A stretch of 64,000 nt of DNA from Terriglobia bacterium (lineage in GTDB: Bacteria > Acidobacteriota > Terriglobia > Terriglobales > Acidobacteriaceae), in contig JAIQGK010000003.1 of assembly GCA_020072645.1 (NCBI GenBank), forward strand, positions 496,001-560,000. Reading direction: 5' to 3'. The position numbers and the translations under genes were made by a program. Below the pieces are notes generated by a model. The model made no database searches and was not told the origin of the DNA. It saw only the letters and a program-made list of their open reading frames with translations. This document shows, piece after piece, positions 28,931-37,794 of this stretch; within the stretch, counting starts at the first letter, position 1, and every line of letters begins with the position of its first letter.

Positions 28931-30052
28931 ATGCATACGGCTATCAAATCCGAATCCGTGGAAGGAAAACTCACTCCCACACGAATGATGCGAGCTGCTG
29001 TCTATCGCGGCAAAAACGATGTCCGGTTGGAGACGGTCCCTGTACCGGAAATCGGTAAGGGAGAGTTGCTGGTACGTGTACACACCTGCGGCATTTGCGG
29101 TACTGATCTAAAAAAAATTCTGACTGGATCGCATTCCGCTCCTCGTATTTTCGGGCACGAGATGGCCGGGCAGGTGGTTGCAATCGCTGAAGGCGTAAAG
29201 AACTTTTTTCCCGGCGACCGCGTGATGGTGTTCCATCACATTCCCTGCGGCGAGTGCTATTACTGCCGGAAAAAAGTTTTTGCGCAATGTCCTGTTTATA
29301 AACAGGTCGGCGCGACCGCTGGATTTGAGCCCAGCGGCGGTGGTTTTGCCGAATACATTCGCGTGATGGACTGGATCGTACGCAAGGGCGTGGTGAAAAT
29401 CCCCGACCATGTTTCGTATGAACAAGCTTCATTTATCGAACCAGTAAATACGTGCCTGAAAGCAATTGAATTGTTACAGCTGCAAAGTGATGAAACGGTG
29501 TTGGTTATCGGCCAGGGGCCCATTGGGATCATTTTGGCGGCATTGGCCAAACGGACGGGTGCGACCGTAGTAACTTCCGATTTGTATCCCCAACGCCTTA
29601 AAATAAGTGAAAGCTTCGGGTTAAAGCACAATGTGAATGCAGGGTCGGAAGATCCGGCGCAACGGGTTAGGGACCTTACTGACGGGCGCGGAGCAGACGC
29701 TGTGATCCTGGCGACGGCGGGAAATAGTTTGATAAAGCCCGCCATGGATGCCACTAGGCCAGGCGGAAGGATCATGCTGTTTGCGCAGACGCAGCGGAGC
29801 GAAGTCGCAATCGATCCTGCTGCTGTTTGCATGGATGAAAAAATGCTGGTGGGCTCATATAGTGCATCAGTCGATTTGCAGGACGAGAATGTGCGTCTGG
29901 TATTCAGCGGAGAAATTGATTTCGAGCGGTTGATCTCGCACCGGTTTCCTCTAGATAAATCCGTAGAGGCGATCCAGTTGGCTTCACATCCGTCGCCGGA
30001 ATCAATGAAGATCGTTATTCAGCCCGGTTTGGAATGGGAGAAACATATTTGA
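28931..30052 (+). CDS. Zinc-dependent MDR dehydrogenase in the hopanoid operon, copy 1
   Basis: A 373-aa medium-chain dehydrogenase/reductase. The catalytic zinc site has CGICGTDLKK and GHEMAGQVV, the structural zinc four Cys in CGECYYCRKKVFAQC, and the Rossmann motif is GQGPIGII. It resembles sorbitol/threonine dehydrogenases that oxidise polyols or reduce sugars. It lies three bases after hpnG and eight bases before a second MDR gene. From the position I infer a role in reducing ribosylhopane to bacteriohopanetetrol or in another side-chain step; the sequence itself does not fix the substrate. A Leu-rich polyol-type active site cannot be judged by eye. Confidence 0.88.
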   Translation: MHTAIKSESVEGKLTPTRMMRAAVYRGKNDVRLETVPVPEIGKGELLVRVHTCGICGTDLKKILTGSHSAPRIFGHEMAGQVVAIAEGVKNFFPGDRVMVFHHIPCGECYYCRKKVFAQCPVYKQVGATAGFEPSGGGFAEYIRVMDWIVRKGVVKIPDHVSYEQASFIEPVNTCLKAIELLQLQSDETVLVIGQGPIGIILAALAKRTGATVVTSDLYPQRLKISESFGLKHNVNAGSEDPAQRVRDLTDGRGADAVILATAGNSLIKPAMDATRPGGRIMLFAQTQRSEVAIDPAAVCMDEKMLVGSYSASVDLQDENVRLVFSGEIDFERLISHRFPLDKSVEAIQLASHPSPESMKIVIQPGLEWEKHI

Positions 30053-30060
30053 AAGGACAA

Positions 30061-31095
30061 ATGACAGCCGCGGTCCTCTATGGCAAGGAGGACATCAAGA
30101 TTGAAAAAGTGCCTATTCCCGCGCTCGAACCCGGCGAGGTGCTGGTGAAGGTGAATGTGGCGCTTACCTGCGGGACTGATCTCAAGGTTTATCAGCGCGG
30201 CTACCATGCCCGCATGATTGTTCCGCCGGCACTGTTTGGCCATGAGCTTTCCGGCGTAATTGAAGAAGTTGGGCCAGGCGTGCGCGACTTCCGCCGCGGC
30301 ATGAAAGTTGTTGCCCTGAACTCCGCTCCATGCGGCGCGTGCTTTTATTGCCTGAAGCATCAGGAGAACATCTGCGAAGATCTTTTGTTCAACAACGGCG
30401 CATATGCGGAATACATAAAGATCCCGCGCCGCATTGTTGAAACCAACATGCTGGCGCTACCGGATGACCTGAGTTTTGAGTCGGCAGCGATGACTGAGCC
30501 GCTGGCCTGCGCCTTGCGCGGCTTGCAGGAAACTGGAGCGGACATCGGCGACACAGTGACTGTGATCGGCGCGGGCCCATTGGGATTGATGCTTGTGCAG
30601 GTGGCCAAACTGACGGGATGCAAAGTCATCGCCGTGGTAAAACGCGCTGAGCAGGTGACGGCTGCAAAAAGATTTGGGGCGGATGAAGTGGTGCAGATCG
30701 GGAAGCATCATGACCCCATTGACCGCGTGATCGGAGTTACTGAAGGCCGTGGATCAGATATTGTGATTGAAGCCGTGGGCCGGCCGCAAACGTGGCAGTG
30801 GGCGGTGGAAATGGTCCGTCGCGGCGGCGTGGTGAATTTCTTTGGCGGATGCGCCAGCGGGACGAAAGTCGAACTGGATACAAACCGGCTGCACTATTCT
30901 GAAATCACGCTGAAAGCCACGTTCCACCACACCCCGCAAACAGTCCGCAAGGCGTTTTCACTGATTGCGGAAAAGAACGTGAAGAGCACAGACTATGTTA
31001 CTGGCGAGGCGCCTCTCTCCAAACTGAAGCAAGTCCTGCAACAGATGCTGGACCGCGGGAGCCAGATTAAAACGGCCATCATTCCCGGCCACTGA
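30061..31095 (+). CDS. Zinc-dependent MDR dehydrogenase in the hopanoid operon, copy 2
   Basis: A 344-aa MDR paralogue of the previous gene. Catalytic zinc residues are in CGTDLKVYQRG and GHELSGVIEEV, the structural zinc Cys are in CGACFYCLKHQENIC, and the NAD-binding motif is GAGPLGLM. I chose ATG 30061, giving MTAAVLYGKED with AAAGGA upstream. An in-frame ATG at 30034 would overlap the previous gene by 19 bp. The two bases before hpnC link it to squalene synthesis. Two consecutive MDR genes, not close copies, suggest a two-step or heteromeric reaction; this is inference. Confidence 0.88.
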   Translation: MTAAVLYGKEDIKIEKVPIPALEPGEVLVKVNVALTCGTDLKVYQRGYHARMIVPPALFGHELSGVIEEVGPGVRDFRRGMKVVALNSAPCGACFYCLKHQENICEDLLFNNGAYAEYIKIPRRIVETNMLALPDDLSFESAAMTEPLACALRGLQETGADIGDTVTVIGAGPLGLMLVQVAKLTGCKVIAVVKRAEQVTAAKRFGADEVVQIGKHHDPIDRVIGVTEGRGSDIVIEAVGRPQTWQWAVEMVRRGGVVNFFGGCASGTKVELDTNRLHYSEITLKATFHHTPQTVRKAFSLIAEKNVKSTDYVTGEAPLSKLKQVLQQMLDRGSQIKTAIIPGH

Positions 31096-31097
31096 TC

Positions 31098-32030
31098 ATG
31101 TCAGTATCGCGCACAAGCACTTCGTCCATGCCGCTGGGGTGGAATGCGCTGCCGGAATCGTATCGCATTCCGGCCACCGCGCCTTCGCTGGACGAAGCGC
31201 GTGCGTATTGCGAGCGGCTGGCGAAATCGCATTATGAAAATTTTTCGGTTGCCACGTGGTTCCTGCCCAGCCGCCTGCGCCAGCATTTTTACAATGTTTA
31301 CGCCTACTGCAGAATCTCTGACGATCTGGGCGACGAAGTGGGTGATCCGCAGCAGTCTCTGGAATTGCTGGACCAGTGGGAGGCAGAATTAAATGCCTGC
31401 TATGCGGGATCGCCAAAGCATCCCGTGTTTGTTGCGCTGGGTGACACAGTGAAGCAATTCAGCATCCCACAGCACGAGTTTTCTGATTTGCTGATCGCGT
31501 TCCGGCAGGACCAGACCGTCACACGTTTTGAGACGTTTGACGACATTCTTGCTTACTGCCGTTATTCAGCAAATCCGGTCGGCCATCTGGTCCTTTATCT
31601 TTGCGGCTATAGTGACGCCGAACGGCAGCAACTTTCCGACTACACCTGCACCGCGCTGCAATTAGCGAATTTTTGGCAGGACGTTTCTGTTGATTATGGC
31701 AAAGGCCGCATTTACCTTCCGCTGGAAGACCTGCGCCGCTTTGGCGTAACTGGTGAGGACATTGCGCAGCGCCGCGCAACACCGCAATTTGTGGCCATGA
31801 TGAAATTTGAAGTCGAGCGGGCGCGGGATTGGTTTGCTCGTGGACTGCCGCTGGTAAAAATGGTCAATCGCGAACTGGCGGTCGATCTGGAATTGTTCAG
31901 CCGGGGCGGCCAAGAGATACTGAATGCCATAGAGCGCCAGGACTTTGACGTGTTGCGGGCTCGTCCGGAGATTTCGAAAACGCGCAAACTGATGCTGGTG
32001 TTTCGCGCGGCCATGGGCAAGCTTCTGTGA
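31098..32030 (+). CDS. hpnC: Squalene synthase HpnC
   Basis: A 310-aa trans-isoprenyl diphosphate synthase-like protein. The first acidic motif is SDDLGDEVGD and the second NFWQDVSVDYGKGR. In the three-enzyme route HpnD makes presqualene diphosphate, HpnC converts it to hydroxysqualene and HpnE reduces that to squalene. It starts two bases after the MDR gene, and hpnD starts inside its stop (GTGA). Confidence 0.92.
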   Translation: MSVSRTSTSSMPLGWNALPESYRIPATAPSLDEARAYCERLAKSHYENFSVATWFLPSRLRQHFYNVYAYCRISDDLGDEVGDPQQSLELLDQWEAELNACYAGSPKHPVFVALGDTVKQFSIPQHEFSDLLIAFRQDQTVTRFETFDDILAYCRYSANPVGHLVLYLCGYSDAERQQLSDYTCTALQLANFWQDVSVDYGKGRIYLPLEDLRRFGVTGEDIAQRRATPQFVAMMKFEVERARDWFARGLPLVKMVNRELAVDLELFSRGGQEILNAIERQDFDVLRARPEISKTRKLMLVFRAAMGKLL

Positions 32031-32929
32031 GCGACCAGCTCAGCCATGCCTACGCAGTCTGCCGCGGCATTTCACGCCGTGCGGCCAAGAATTTCTATTA
32101 CGGCTTTATGGTGCTGCCATCAGAAAAGCGCAACGCGCTGAGCGCGGTGTACGCATTCATGCGCCACGCCGACGATATCTCAGACGAACCCGGAGTTGAC
32201 CCACAAATAAAGCGCCAGAAGTTGAGTGAATGGCTGGATGCAGCAAAAGCGGTCTTTGCAGGCAAGGCAACCGATGATCCGGTTCTGATGGCGCTGGGTG
32301 ACGCGCAGAAGAAATTCAAGATTTCGCCGGAGCTTTTTGAAAAGTTGGTTTACGGCACCAGCCTGGATCTGGATATCCCGCCCGCATCAGCAGAATCGCC
32401 GGCCATCCTATGCGAAACGTTCGAAGACCTGAAGCAGTATTGCTATTACGTCGCGTCTGTCGTCGGGCTGGTATGCATACGTATTTTTGGCTATCAGGAC
32501 ACCAAGGCGGAATTTCTGGCGGAAGACTGCGGCTTGGCATTCCAGTTGACCAATATTATTCGCGACATAAAAGAAGACGCATCCATGGGTCGCATTTATA
32601 TTCCTGCGGAAGATCTGGTGCGCAGCAATCTTACGGCCGCAAATTTCTCTTCGAACGTGTTGCGGGATCCGGCACAGGCGCAGCAACTGCGGCCTGCCCT
32701 GGAATACGAAGCTGAGCGCGCGAGGAAATATTATGAATCGGCAAAGTGGCTGATGGAGCTGATTGATGAAGACAGCCGGGCCGCCTTATGGGTCCTGGTG
32801 GAAATATATAGCCGCCTGCTGCAGAAGATCACAGATCGCAATTACGATGTGCTTACAGAGCGCGTCAGGCTGACGCTCTGGGAAAAATTGAAAGTATTAT
32901 CACGCGGATTTCTACTCCGCATCGCATGA
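32027..32929 (+). CDS. hpnD: Presqualene diphosphate synthase HpnD
   Basis: A 300-aa relative of squalene/phytoene synthases with Asp-rich motifs MRHADDISDE and NIIRDIKEDASMGR. It condenses two farnesyl diphosphates to presqualene diphosphate. The GTG start overlaps hpnC, and hpnE starts in its stop codon (ATGA). The length is normal. Confidence 0.92.
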   Translation: MSDQLSHAYAVCRGISRRAAKNFYYGFMVLPSEKRNALSAVYAFMRHADDISDEPGVDPQIKRQKLSEWLDAAKAVFAGKATDDPVLMALGDAQKKFKISPELFEKLVYGTSLDLDIPPASAESPAILCETFEDLKQYCYYVASVVGLVCIRIFGYQDTKAEFLAEDCGLAFQLTNIIRDIKEDASMGRIYIPAEDLVRSNLTAANFSSNVLRDPAQAQQLRPALEYEAERARKYYESAKWLMELIDEDSRAALWVLVEIYSRLLQKITDRNYDVLTERVRLTLWEKLKVLSRGFLLRIA

Positions 32930-34326
32930 CGTCCGACACTCGGCAATATAGTGTAGCTATCGTGGGCGGTGGACTTGCCGGCCTGGCAGCAGCCTGCGCG
33001 CTGGCCGAAGCCGGATTACGCGTCAGTGTTTTTGAGCGCAGGCCCTACGTTGGAGGTCGGGCTTCGTCTTACGAGCACCCGGGAACGGGCGAGGTGGTGG
33101 ATAACTGCCAGCATGTGCTGCTTGGCTGCTGCACGAACCTGATTAATTTTTACGATCGCCTGGGCGTGAGTGGGAAGATCCGGTGGTTTGATGAACTGAC
33201 ATTCATCGAGCCCGGCGGTCGCGCCAGCAGAATGGCGCCGTCATTTTTTCCTGCTCCAATGCACAACATTCCAACGTTTCTCGGCGCCAAGATGCTGAGT
33301 GCCAGTGACAAAATTGCGATCTCCCGGGCCATGGCGGTGATGAGCCACGGCCTGCCGGAGGATTCATCGGAAGACTTTCTTTCATGGTTGCAGCGACACA
33401 AGCAGACTGAACAGGCGATTGAGCGGTTCTGGAAGACTGTATTGGTAAGCGCGCTGAATGAAGATCTTGATCGCATCTCAGTGCGCTATGCTACGCAGGT
33501 TTTTCGGGAATCATTCATGAAGTCTGCCGCGGCCGGCAGGATGGGACTGCCAAGCATCCCTCTCTCGGATTTGTACGGAAAGGCGATTGACTATATACGT
33601 GCTAGAAACGGGCAGGTTCTGCTGCGGTCGTCGGTGACTGCAATCGGACCGAAAGAGGATCGAGTGGGAGTATTAACCAGTTCGGGCGAGCAGCAGTTTG
33701 ATTTTGTTGTCTTGGCCGCGCCTTTTCAAAACGTGGCAAGCCTCCTGCCGTGTGACGAATCTGCCGAGCCAATCAAGCAGCAACTGGCGAAGTTTGAGCC
33801 GTCATCGATTACGGGAATTCACCTGTGGTTTGACCGCGAGATCACGCCTCTGCCACATGCGGTACTGCTGGACCGCACGATTCAATGGATGTTTCATAAG
33901 TCAAAATTTCATGAAGGCCGGCAAAACGCTGGTCAAGGCAGCTATGTCGAGTTGGTGGTAAGCGCGTCAAAATCATTGGTGCAGAAGTCGCGCGAAGAAA
34001 TCCTCGAACTGGCAACGCGCGAGCTGGCTGAGTTCTTTCCCGCGGTGCGCGAGGCGAAGCTGGTGAAATCCACGGTGATCAAAGAAATTTATGCCACCTA
34101 TGCAATTCTCCCCGGGCTGGACAAGTTCCGTCCGGCGGCAAAAACACAATGGCCGCAAGTCTTCCTGGCGGGCGATTGGACGGCGACTGGCTGGCCTGCA
34201 ACCATGGAAGGCGCGGTTCGTAGCGGATATCTTGCGGCTGAAGCATTGATGAAAAGCGTTGGACAAGAACAGATGTTTGTTGTCGCCGACTTGCCGGCGA
34301 CCGGATTTATGAAGCTGTTTTGGTAA
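32926..34326 (+). CDS. hpnE: FAD-dependent hydroxysqualene reductase HpnE
   Basis: A 466-aa flavoprotein of the carotenoid desaturase-like group. The dinucleotide motif is VGGGLAGLAAACALAEAG, followed by FERRPYVGGRASSYE, with a C-terminal FAD-closing segment FLAGDWTATGWPATMEGAVR. It completes squalene synthesis. It overlaps hpnD by 4 bp and ends the cluster; a long gap and terminators follow. Confidence 0.93.
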   Translation: MTSDTRQYSVAIVGGGLAGLAAACALAEAGLRVSVFERRPYVGGRASSYEHPGTGEVVDNCQHVLLGCCTNLINFYDRLGVSGKIRWFDELTFIEPGGRASRMAPSFFPAPMHNIPTFLGAKMLSASDKIAISRAMAVMSHGLPEDSSEDFLSWLQRHKQTEQAIERFWKTVLVSALNEDLDRISVRYATQVFRESFMKSAAAGRMGLPSIPLSDLYGKAIDYIRARNGQVLLRSSVTAIGPKEDRVGVLTSSGEQQFDFVVLAAPFQNVASLLPCDESAEPIKQQLAKFEPSSITGIHLWFDREITPLPHAVLLDRTIQWMFHKSKFHEGRQNAGQGSYVELVVSASKSLVQKSREEILELATRELAEFFPAVREAKLVKSTVIKEIYATYAILPGLDKFRPAAKTQWPQVFLAGDWTATGWPATMEGAVRSGYLAAEALMKSVGQEQMFVVADLPATGFMKLFW

Positions 34327-34563
34327 ATGTTTCTGCCGATCTGATCATTCGCTCTGCGATGATTGCCGCAATCTACCCCTTTGTTTTCAATAGCTTATTG
34401 CCCACCCCTGCTGCAGGAATCTCCCGATCACCCGTCGAAGCCGGAACCGAGCTAACAGAATTAAGAAATTTAACACCGCTTTAATTTTGTCACGTACAGT
34501 GCGGGCGCATGATCCTAATTGTTAAACGGTCCTCCCCCTTAGTTCAAGGAAAGGACAGACGAG

Positions 34564-34659
34564 ATGAGCGAGTCACAACAGTTTAGAAACTTCCGGATAT
34601 GGGCAGCAGTGGGAGTTGCTCTGGTTTATGTGGTTCTGGCAGTCAGTGGAAACGCATAA
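34564..34659 (+). CDS. Predicted 31-aa single-pass membrane peptide
   Basis: A tiny open frame MSESQQFRNFRIWAAVGVAL followed by eleven residues to NA. It has a polar N terminus and one hydrophobic segment (AAVGVALVYVVLAVSG). AAGGAAAGGA stands eight to ten bases before the ATG, and two hairpins, one ending in a T-run, follow within 90 bases, as expected for a stand-alone transcript. A weak promoter-like TTGTCA at 34487 precedes it. The role is unknown. It might be a peptide serving membrane homeostasis, but nothing in the sequence proves this. Confidence 0.5.
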   Translation: MSESQQFRNFRIWAAVGVALVYVVLAVSGNA

Positions 34660-34679
34660 GAACTGAACACAAATTTTTG

Positions 34680-34748
34680 AAAGCGCACCGACCCTCCCTT
34701 GCGCTTTACCGAAAGATCAGCACGGTCGAACCTGGCGTGCTGATCTTT
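34680..34748. terminator. Tandem hairpins, second with T-run
   Basis: AAAGCGCA at 34680-34687 pairs with TGCGCTTT at 34700-34707. AAAGATCAGCACG at 34712-34724 pairs with CGTGCTGATCTTT at 34736-34748, followed by a T-rich tail. It ends the small-peptide transcript and also lies just past the end of ribE on the other strand, so it may act bidirectionally. Confidence 0.75.
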
Positions 34749-34756
34749 TGCTTTTG

Positions 34757-35413
34757 CTAGAAACCCTGTCGTATCAGTTCCGCTGCTGTAAGTTTGCCGC
34801 TTACTTTGCCGTGGGGCATCTTTTCAGCGTATTTTGCCAGAACATCCACTTCAATATTGACAGGATCGCCATCGTGTAGTGCGCGAAGGTTGGTTGACTG
34901 CCAGGTGTGCGGGATGATGGCAATTTCCACTCGACTTCCTTCAATGCCTGCGACGGTGAGACTTATGCCTTCAATCGTGATTGAACCTTGAGGGACCACA
35001 TAGCGAGAAAGCTCAGACGGCAACTCGACAACCAAACGCCAGTCATCGCGAAACTTGATCTTTTGCAGGCTGACAATGGAACCCACTCCGTCCACGTGTC
35101 CTTGCACCACATGGCCGCCCATGCGGTCCTGGGCCTTGGCCGGTAATTCCAGATTCACAATTGACCCGGCTTTCAGTCGTTGCAGCGATGTACGGTTTAA
35201 AGTCTCTTCTGCAAGGTCGGCGGAAAATTGATGTTCGCTGATGTCAAGCGCGGTGAGGCAGACGCCGCTCACGGCGACGCTATCACCAGTTTTTAATTCG
35301 GATGGAATGGCCGTGGCTTTGATGGTGATGCGGGTGACGGAACCACGGTTCTGGCCAGCCACGCGTTCTGTAGAAGCGATTTCGCCGGTTTCCTGGATGA
35401 GTCCGGTAAACAT
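34757..35413 (-). CDS. ribE: Riboflavin synthase alpha chain
   Basis: A 218-aa protein with two lumazine-binding domains (N-terminal MFTGLIQETGEI and a second repeat around MGGHVVQGHVDGVG). It dismutates two 6,7-dimethyl-8-ribityllumazine molecules into riboflavin. Its ATG shares one base with the ribD stop (TGATG), so the pair is translationally coupled. The order ftsY-ribD-ribE is on one strand. Confidence 0.93.
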   Translation of the reverse strand: MFTGLIQETGEIASTERVAGQNRGSVTRITIKATAIPSELKTGDSVAVSGVCLTALDISEHQFSADLAEETLNRTSLQRLKAGSIVNLELPAKAQDRMGGHVVQGHVDGVGSIVSLQKIKFRDDWRLVVELPSELSRYVVPQGSITIEGISLTVAGIEGSRVEIAIIPHTWQSTNLRALHDGDPVNIEVDVLAKYAEKMPHGKVSGKLTAAELIRQGF

Positions 35414-36591
35414 CAGATGTGCTCCTCCGGCGCCAGATAAGGATCGCGCAGGTATCCTTCGACCGCGAAATCCTCGCCGAAGCGATGCAGAACGATGTCT
35501 TTCACCTGCGCTGCTTCGCTGAGACGGCGGAACCCTTCACCGCCGGCAAAAGGCACTGATCCGCCACCGGCAAGAATCTTAGGGGCGTAATAAAGAAAGA
35601 TCTTGTCCACCACGCCCGTGGCAAGCGCGGTCCAGTTGACTAGCGCGCCGCCTTCAATCAGCAGGCTGGTGATCCCCAGTTCACCCAGACGAACGGCGAT
35701 TTTGGCGAGGTCGGGGCGGCCATCACTCGAGCCGAGCGGGATCTGTTCCACACGAATGCCATGTTCTTCCAGGAGACGGCGTTTCTTTTCTTCGGCAAAG
35801 GAACAGAAGATCAGCACGTCATCCTTGGCGGTCTTGACCAGGCGGGATTCCAACGGACAACGCAGGCGCGAGTCAAGCACAACGCGAAGGAGCGGTAGCC
35901 GTCGAGGAAAACCGGTACGGTCAGTGAGCAAAGGATCGTCCGCAATGACGGTGCCAACTCCGACCATGATCGCATCTGATTCATGCCGCAGCTCCTGCAC
36001 GTGTGCGCGAGCTTCCTCGCTGGTGATCCAGCCACCTGTGGCGCCGGTAGCGCCAAGGGCGGATGGATTGAAGGAGTCTCCAGGTGGCGGAGCGATCTTG
36101 CCGTCTAATGTCATACCTGACTTCAGCGTGACGAGCGGCAGGCCAGTCAGGATGTGGCGAGCGAAGGCTTCATTGATCCGACGCGCCTCGGCTTCCAGCA
36201 AGCCAGATTCAACGCGAATTCCGGCAGTGCGCAATTGTTCAAACCCTTTCCCCGCGACTTTGGGATTTGGATCCGGCATGGCCGCCACCACACGCTTGAT
36301 GCCAGCAGCAATCAGCGCGTCAGTGCACGGTGGCGTGCGACCGTGATGGCAATGTGGTTCAAGGTTGAGATAAATTGTTCCTCCGCGTGCGCGCGACCCA
36401 GCCTGCTCAAGCGCCAAGACCTCTGCATGCTTCAGACCGTCGAAGATATAGTAGCCTTCGCCAACAAGCTGCCCAGTGTTGTCCACAATTACCGCCCCAA
36501 CGCGGGCGCCGGGAGAGACGAGCGCTGTACCGCGACGCGCGAGTTCCAGCGCCTGGCGCATGAAGTGCTCGTCTTGTGCAGAAAATGCCAT
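35413..36591 (-). CDS. ribD: Bifunctional riboflavin deaminase/reductase RibD
   Basis: A 392-aa protein with an N-terminal CMP/dCMP-type deaminase (about 1-145) and a C-terminal HTP reductase (about 150-380, from VTLKSGMTLDGKIA). The active-site HAE is present in LKHAEVLAL and the second zinc Cys in GRTPPC. The first Cys motif, normally EPC, reads EPHCHH: the ligand position is His with Cys one residue later. SPGARVGAVIV replaces the usual NPRVGAVIV. The enzyme should turn DARPP into ARPP for flavin synthesis. Confidence 0.92.
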   Translation of the reverse strand: MAFSAQDEHFMRQALELARRGTALVSPGARVGAVIVDNTGQLVGEGYYIFDGLKHAEVLALEQAGSRARGGTIYLNLEPHCHHGRTPPCTDALIAAGIKRVVAAMPDPNPKVAGKGFEQLRTAGIRVESGLLEAEARRINEAFARHILTGLPLVTLKSGMTLDGKIAPPPGDSFNPSALGATGATGGWITSEEARAHVQELRHESDAIMVGVGTVIADDPLLTDRTGFPRRLPLLRVVLDSRLRCPLESRLVKTAKDDVLIFCSFAEEKKRRLLEEHGIRVEQIPLGSSDGRPDLAKIAVRLGELGITSLLIEGGALVNWTALATGVVDKIFLYYAPKILAGGGSVPFAGGEGFRRLSEAAQVKDIVLHRFGEDFAVEGYLRDPYLAPEEHI

Positions 36592-36617
36592 GATTTACAC
36601 GGTGGCCGATCGCGAAA

Positions 36618-37568
36618 TTAGTTTGTCGAGAACAATGACTCGGCAAAATTCTCAGCATTGAACGGCAAGAGATCACCGGCCTTTTCACCCACTCCCACGT
36701 AGCGCACCGGCAATCCAAGCTCGCGAGAAATGGCCACTACCACGCCACCTTTTGCCGTGCCGTCGAGCTTGGTAAGAACGATCCCCGTCACGCCTGCGGA
36801 TTCAGTGAACAGACGCGCCTGCTGCAATCCATTCTGGCCGGTAGTGGCATCCATCACGAGCAGAACTTCATGGGGCGCTCCGGGAATAATACGCTGCGCG
36901 GTACGCTTCATTTTTTCCAACTCGGCCATGAGGCTGCTTTTGGTATGCAGGCGGCCAGCGGTATCAATGATCACGCTGTCCGTGTGGCGGGCTTTGGCCG
37001 CGTTGAGCGCGTCATAAAGCACGGCTGAAGGATCGCCACCGGGCTTGGTTTTGATCACTTCAACTCCCGTCCGCGATCCCCAGACCTCAAGCTGTTCAAT
37101 GGCAGCGGCGCGGAATGTATCTGCGGCACAGAGCAGAACGGTCTTGCGTTCAGTGCGCAGAGCGTGCGCCAGCTTTCCGATAGTGGTTGTTTTTCCCGTG
37201 CCGTTCACCCCTACAACCATGATGATTTCCGGCTCACCTTTCGCGAGTTTGCCGGCTCGCGCTGGCGTCGCGTTCAGGATGGCAAGCACCTGCTCCTTGA
37301 TCAGTTTTTTGAGCTCGGCGGTGTCCTTGATCTGCTTGCGATCGGCTTTTTCGCGGAGCTTCGACAATATTTCCTGGGTGGTTTTCATGCCAAGATCAGC
37401 GCCTAGCAAGATACCTTCCAGATCGTCCAGCGTGCTGCTGTCGATCTCCTTGGTCAGGGCCATCACTTCATCAATGCGCTCGCTCAGGTTCTCGCGCGTG
37501 CGCGTGACGGCCTGCTTCATTTTGTCGAGAAACGACGGTTGCGGTGTTCCGAATAAGGTCTGAATCAT
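36618..37568 (-). CDS. ftsY: Signal recognition particle receptor FtsY
   Basis: A 316-aa SRP GTPase with the NG domain: helical N part (about 1-85), G1 GVNGTGKTTTIGKLA, G3 DTAGRLHTK, and TKLDGTAKGG. The long acidic A domain of some relatives is absent, as is common outside enterobacteria. It docks the SRP-ribosome complex at the membrane and works with the SRP RNA found in this window at 53587. It lies 26 bp upstream of ribD. Confidence 0.95.
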   Translation of the reverse strand: MIQTLFGTPQPSFLDKMKQAVTRTRENLSERIDEVMALTKEIDSSTLDDLEGILLGADLGMKTTQEILSKLREKADRKQIKDTAELKKLIKEQVLAILNATPARAGKLAKGEPEIIMVVGVNGTGKTTTIGKLAHALRTERKTVLLCAADTFRAAAIEQLEVWGSRTGVEVIKTKPGGDPSAVLYDALNAAKARHTDSVIIDTAGRLHTKSSLMAELEKMKRTAQRIIPGAPHEVLLVMDATTGQNGLQQARLFTESAGVTGIVLTKLDGTAKGGVVVAISRELGLPVRYVGVGEKAGDLLPFNAENFAESLFSTN

Positions 37569-37794
37569 TGCGTGTATGAATGCCTGCCGAACATTTCATT
37601 ATATCGGTATGCGTCTCTGCTATTCACTGTCAAAGCTACCACTTAACGATTTACGAGACATCAGCCGATAACTTAAGCTACAGTTTGGAAGAAAGTGAGC
37701 GATATGTTGAATTGTGACGGCTATTTCGTCCATTCTGCAACTCGCGAACGAGCGGCCAGGCATCTAAAAAATAATGAGTTCCGGAGAGCAGGAG

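Noticed and set aside
34327-34560. Riboswitch upstream of ribE or hopanoid genes
   Set aside because: ribE and ribD are transcribed from the other side, and I see no FMN-element conserved core upstream of ftsY or ribD.
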